Assembly (NCBI GenBank): GCA_001799195.1
Contig: MGSU01000127.1
Coordinates: 1 to 6,916, forward strand
Length of the DNA: 6,916 nt
Reading direction: 5' to 3'
From: Deltaproteobacteria bacterium RIFOXYA12_FULL_61_11
GTDB lineage: Bacteria > Bdellovibrionota_F > JAHFAK01 > YA12-FULL-61-11
Positions 5,056 to 6,916 of this stretch are shown piece after piece. Position 1 is the stretch's first letter. Each line of letters opens with the position of its first letter. A program made the translations under genes and the position numbers. Under the pieces are notes generated by a model. It saw nothing but the letters and a program-made list of their open reading frames with translations, was not told the DNA's origin and searched no databases.

Positions 5056-6916
5056 ATGATCCATTTCTTCCGGCTTTCCTCAACACCTCTCTTTTCCTTG
5101 GTGATGCTGACCTTCCTGCTGATCGTGGTCCCCGGTTTTGCTCTTTCCCCGGACGATGATCCGGAAATCCGGAGCCTCCATGCAGAGGCGGATCGACACC
5201 ATGTGGCCTTCAAGACCTCGGTGGCAGAGGTCGAGCGGCTGAAAGCGGATTTCCAGACCACGAAGAGTCAGCACGACCGTGTTGCCGCCGAGTTGGCCAC
5301 CATGACGACCCAGCGGACCCAACTCGTCAATCAAGGGAATCTGATCAACGCCGCGGTGAAGAAGCACAAGGACGAATACGAACGCCTCATGACCCTGGCT
5401 ACCCAATACAAGAACCAGGGCAACCAGGCAGAAGCCAAACGGTATTACGACCTGGCTCAGAAAGAGAAAGCGAACGGCCAAGCGAAACAACAGCAACTCA
5501 CCCAACTCAAGTCCCAGGTCGATGCTCTCGAAACCAGGATGACCGCGAAGAAGCGCGAAGTCGATCAACTTGCTGCCATGCTCACCACGAAGAAAAATGG
5601 GGTCGAGCAGGCGATTGCGCGTACCCGGGACCTCGAACAACGTTTCAAGCAGGCGGTGGCCCGGTACGAGAGTGCCAGGAACTCGCTCGGGCAAGAAATG
5701 CAAAACGTCCACCGGATCGGTTTGGACCGGGGAAAGAATGAGGGACTCGCGGCGGGCAAAAATGCTGGTATCCAAGACGGCACCAGAGAAGGGCGCATCG
5801 AGGGTGAGCGGCAGGGACGTCTCGACGGTATCACCGAGGGAAAAGAGCGCGAGCATCGTCGGGGTTACAATGAGGGTGTGATCGAAGGCGAAGCCCGTGG
5901 ACGCAAGGAAGGACTGGCCAACGGCTCGCGGGATGGAGAACGCGAGGGCAGGGTCAAGGGCAGTTGGCAGCGTGGATATGCCGATGGCCATGCCCAGGGG
6001 CTCGAAGAAGGTTATGCCTCGGATGCGGAGCAACGTGGCCGCGAGAAGGGTGAAGAAGTCGGTCGGCGTGACGGTACTGCCCAGGGACAAGCTCAGGGCG
6101 CGATCCAAGGTAAGCATGACACCACCGCTGAATTCGAAAAGGGCCCGCTCGCCGAAACGACCCTCGAGCAACAGATTGGTCCGGTCAGCGCGAACGCGAG
6201 TTCGATGATCAAGAACTCACGGAATAGTTTGACCAATTCCGCAGGTAACCTCCCCGCCAGCGTGGCCACGGCCTGCTCCTACTCTCGAGAGGTGCTCCGC
6301 CGTTCCTGCATCGAAGGTTTCGAGGTAGCCTTCCACCAGGCCCGGCAGGATGCCTACAAGCATTACTTCGAAGAGGCTTTTGCCCAAGGGAGGAAAGAAG
6401 CCTATCGTACAGCCTTCGAGATGCACGCCGCCCAGCAGTATCCCGAGAGTTATCGCGAAGGACTGACCCAGGGCCGGGAACAAGGCTATTCAGAGGCCTA
6501 TCAACCGGCCTATCAGCGCTCGAAGACCGATGCCTTCGAGCACTTCCGCAAACTGGCCTACGAAAATAAAGACCAGCAGGATCCAGCAAGTTACGAACAA
6601 GGCAGGGTCAAAGGTCAGGCCGAGGGCTATGCCAAGGCTACCAAGGAACTCTTCGACCGGGGCTACGCCGCAACCTACGAACCCTCGCGCCGAGCAGCCT
6701 ATGAAGAGGCCTACCGGACGCACTATGAACGGACCAAGCAAGAGGTTGTCGCATACTACCAGAGTAATCCCGTGTTGGCCGTTGCCGAGCCAGAACTGCT
6801 CGACCAGGGACGGGATGGTGTGTTGCAACCGGGAGAGGTTTTCGATGTGCGACTGAGCCTTCGGAATAGCGGCTTTGCATCCTCAGGTGCCACGGTCCAA
6901 CTCTCCTTGCGCTTGC
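5056..6916 (+). CDS. Exported coiled-coil / GX3 tetrad-repeat protein with Ig-like C-terminal domain (3-prime partial)
   Basis: No named family fits the whole protein. ATG 5056 has GGGAGGT 5 nt upstream. Of the visible 620 residues, 1-29 form a signal peptide (Arg6, hydrophobic core 11-25, GFA cleavage). Residues 37-215 are a charged Gln/Lys/Glu-rich coiled coil with a likely turn near 118-141. Residues 222-352 carry glycine every fourth position (31 glycines, two one-residue slips). A linker at 353-405 is followed by C407 and C418, the only cysteines. Residues 421-556 continue a four-residue rhythm of Gly/Ala followed by Phe/Tyr. From 571 a beta-sandwich of the kind seen in surface proteins starts, with the DGVLQPGE turn (587-594) and LRNSG (602-606). 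GX3 arrays are known in FliH/YscL export proteins and in Yae1/Lto1, but those are cytoplasmic, whereas this one is exported. A surface stalk or periplasmic scaffold is my inference. Confidence 0.88.
   Translation, partial: MIHFFRLSSTPLFSLVMLTFLLIVVPGFALSPDDDPEIRSLHAEADRHHVAFKTSVAEVERLKADFQTTKSQHDRVAAELATMTTQRTQLVNQGNLINAAVKKHKDEYERLMTLATQYKNQGNQAEAKRYYDLAQKEKANGQAKQQQLTQLKSQVDALETRMTAKKREVDQLAAMLTTKKNGVEQAIARTRDLEQRFKQAVARYESARNSLGQEMQNVHRIGLDRGKNEGLAAGKNAGIQDGTREGRIEGERQGRLDGITEGKEREHRRGYNEGVIEGEARGRKEGLANGSRDGEREGRVKGSWQRGYADGHAQGLEEGYASDAEQRGREKGEEVGRRDGTAQGQAQGAIQGKHDTTAEFEKGPLAETTLEQQIGPVSANASSMIKNSRNSLTNSAGNLPASVATACSYSREVLRRSCIEGFEVAFHQARQDAYKHYFEEAFAQGRKEAYRTAFEMHAAQQYPESYREGLTQGREQGYSEAYQPAYQRSKTDAFEHFRKLAYENKDQQDPASYEQGRVKGQAEGYAKATKELFDRGYAATYEPSRRAAYEEAYRTHYERTKQEVVAYYQSNPVLAVAEPELLDQGRDGVLQPGEVFDVRLSLRNSGFASSGATVQLSLRL
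5719..6111 (+). repeat. Coding array of 12-nt units: glycine every fourth residue
   Basis: Within the exported protein, glycines fall at 222-262 (11 in a row at 4-residue spacing), 270-302 (9), 307-319 (4) and 328-352 (7). Position 266 is a Glu in register, and slips of one extra residue occur between 302 and 307 and between 319 and 328. The three intervening residues are mostly charged or polar, often Glu, Asp or Gln just before Gly. The DNA units are not identical, so the period is kept by selection on protein rather than by recent tandem duplication. Confidence 0.9.

Noticed and set aside
5080-6171. Minus-strand frame of 363 codons opposite the tetrad-repeat gene
   Set aside because: It is an antisense artefact of the repeated glycine codons (GGN reads as NCC on the other strand) and low stop-codon frequency. 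The plus frame has a ribosome site, signal peptide and regular repeat.
6209-6880. Several minus-strand frames near the right edge
   Set aside because: They are shadows of the plus-strand exported protein, which stays open to the end of the window.

Overview
The window looks like chromosomal DNA of a Gram-negative bacterium. GC content is moderate to high, three predicted proteins look like outer-membrane beta-barrels with signal peptides, and most starts have Shine-Dalgarno sites. Style (large uncharacterised barrels, a coiled-coil surface protein, a metallo-hydrolase of the WGTRGSIP type) would suit a deltaproteobacterial-type lineage, but nothing here fixes the taxon. I see no RNA genes, insertion sequences or CRISPR arrays.

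Left (1-1331, minus strand): a two-gene translationally coupled unit, a metallo-beta-lactamase-fold hydrolase followed by phosphopentomutase (deoB). They overlap by ATGA, and deoB runs off the left edge. A plausible promoter with a perfect 7-bp dyad sits in front of the hydrolase.

Middle (1585-4761): a plus-strand 456-residue secreted protein of probable barrel type, convergent (6-nt gap) with two minus-strand paralogues of 280 and 268 residues. The paralogues are a tandem duplication of an outer-membrane barrel family I cannot name, sharing YSM-PP-MQTG, DLHRDL and DVTVF-GP motifs.

Right (4762-6916): a roughly 290-nt non-coding divergent region with two AT-rich dyads and a direct repeat, then an exported protein open at the right edge (620 residues visible). 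It has a signal peptide, a long coiled coil, and a very regular array with glycine at nearly every fourth residue (31 glycines over residues 222-352). That is followed by a degenerate continuation of the same four-residue rhythm with Ala/Gly then Tyr/Phe, and the start of an Ig-like beta-sandwich domain. This protein is the most unusual item in the window.

Apart from the coupled nucleoside-sugar pair, the genes share an envelope theme. A functional link between the barrels and the tetrad-repeat protein is inference from proximity only.
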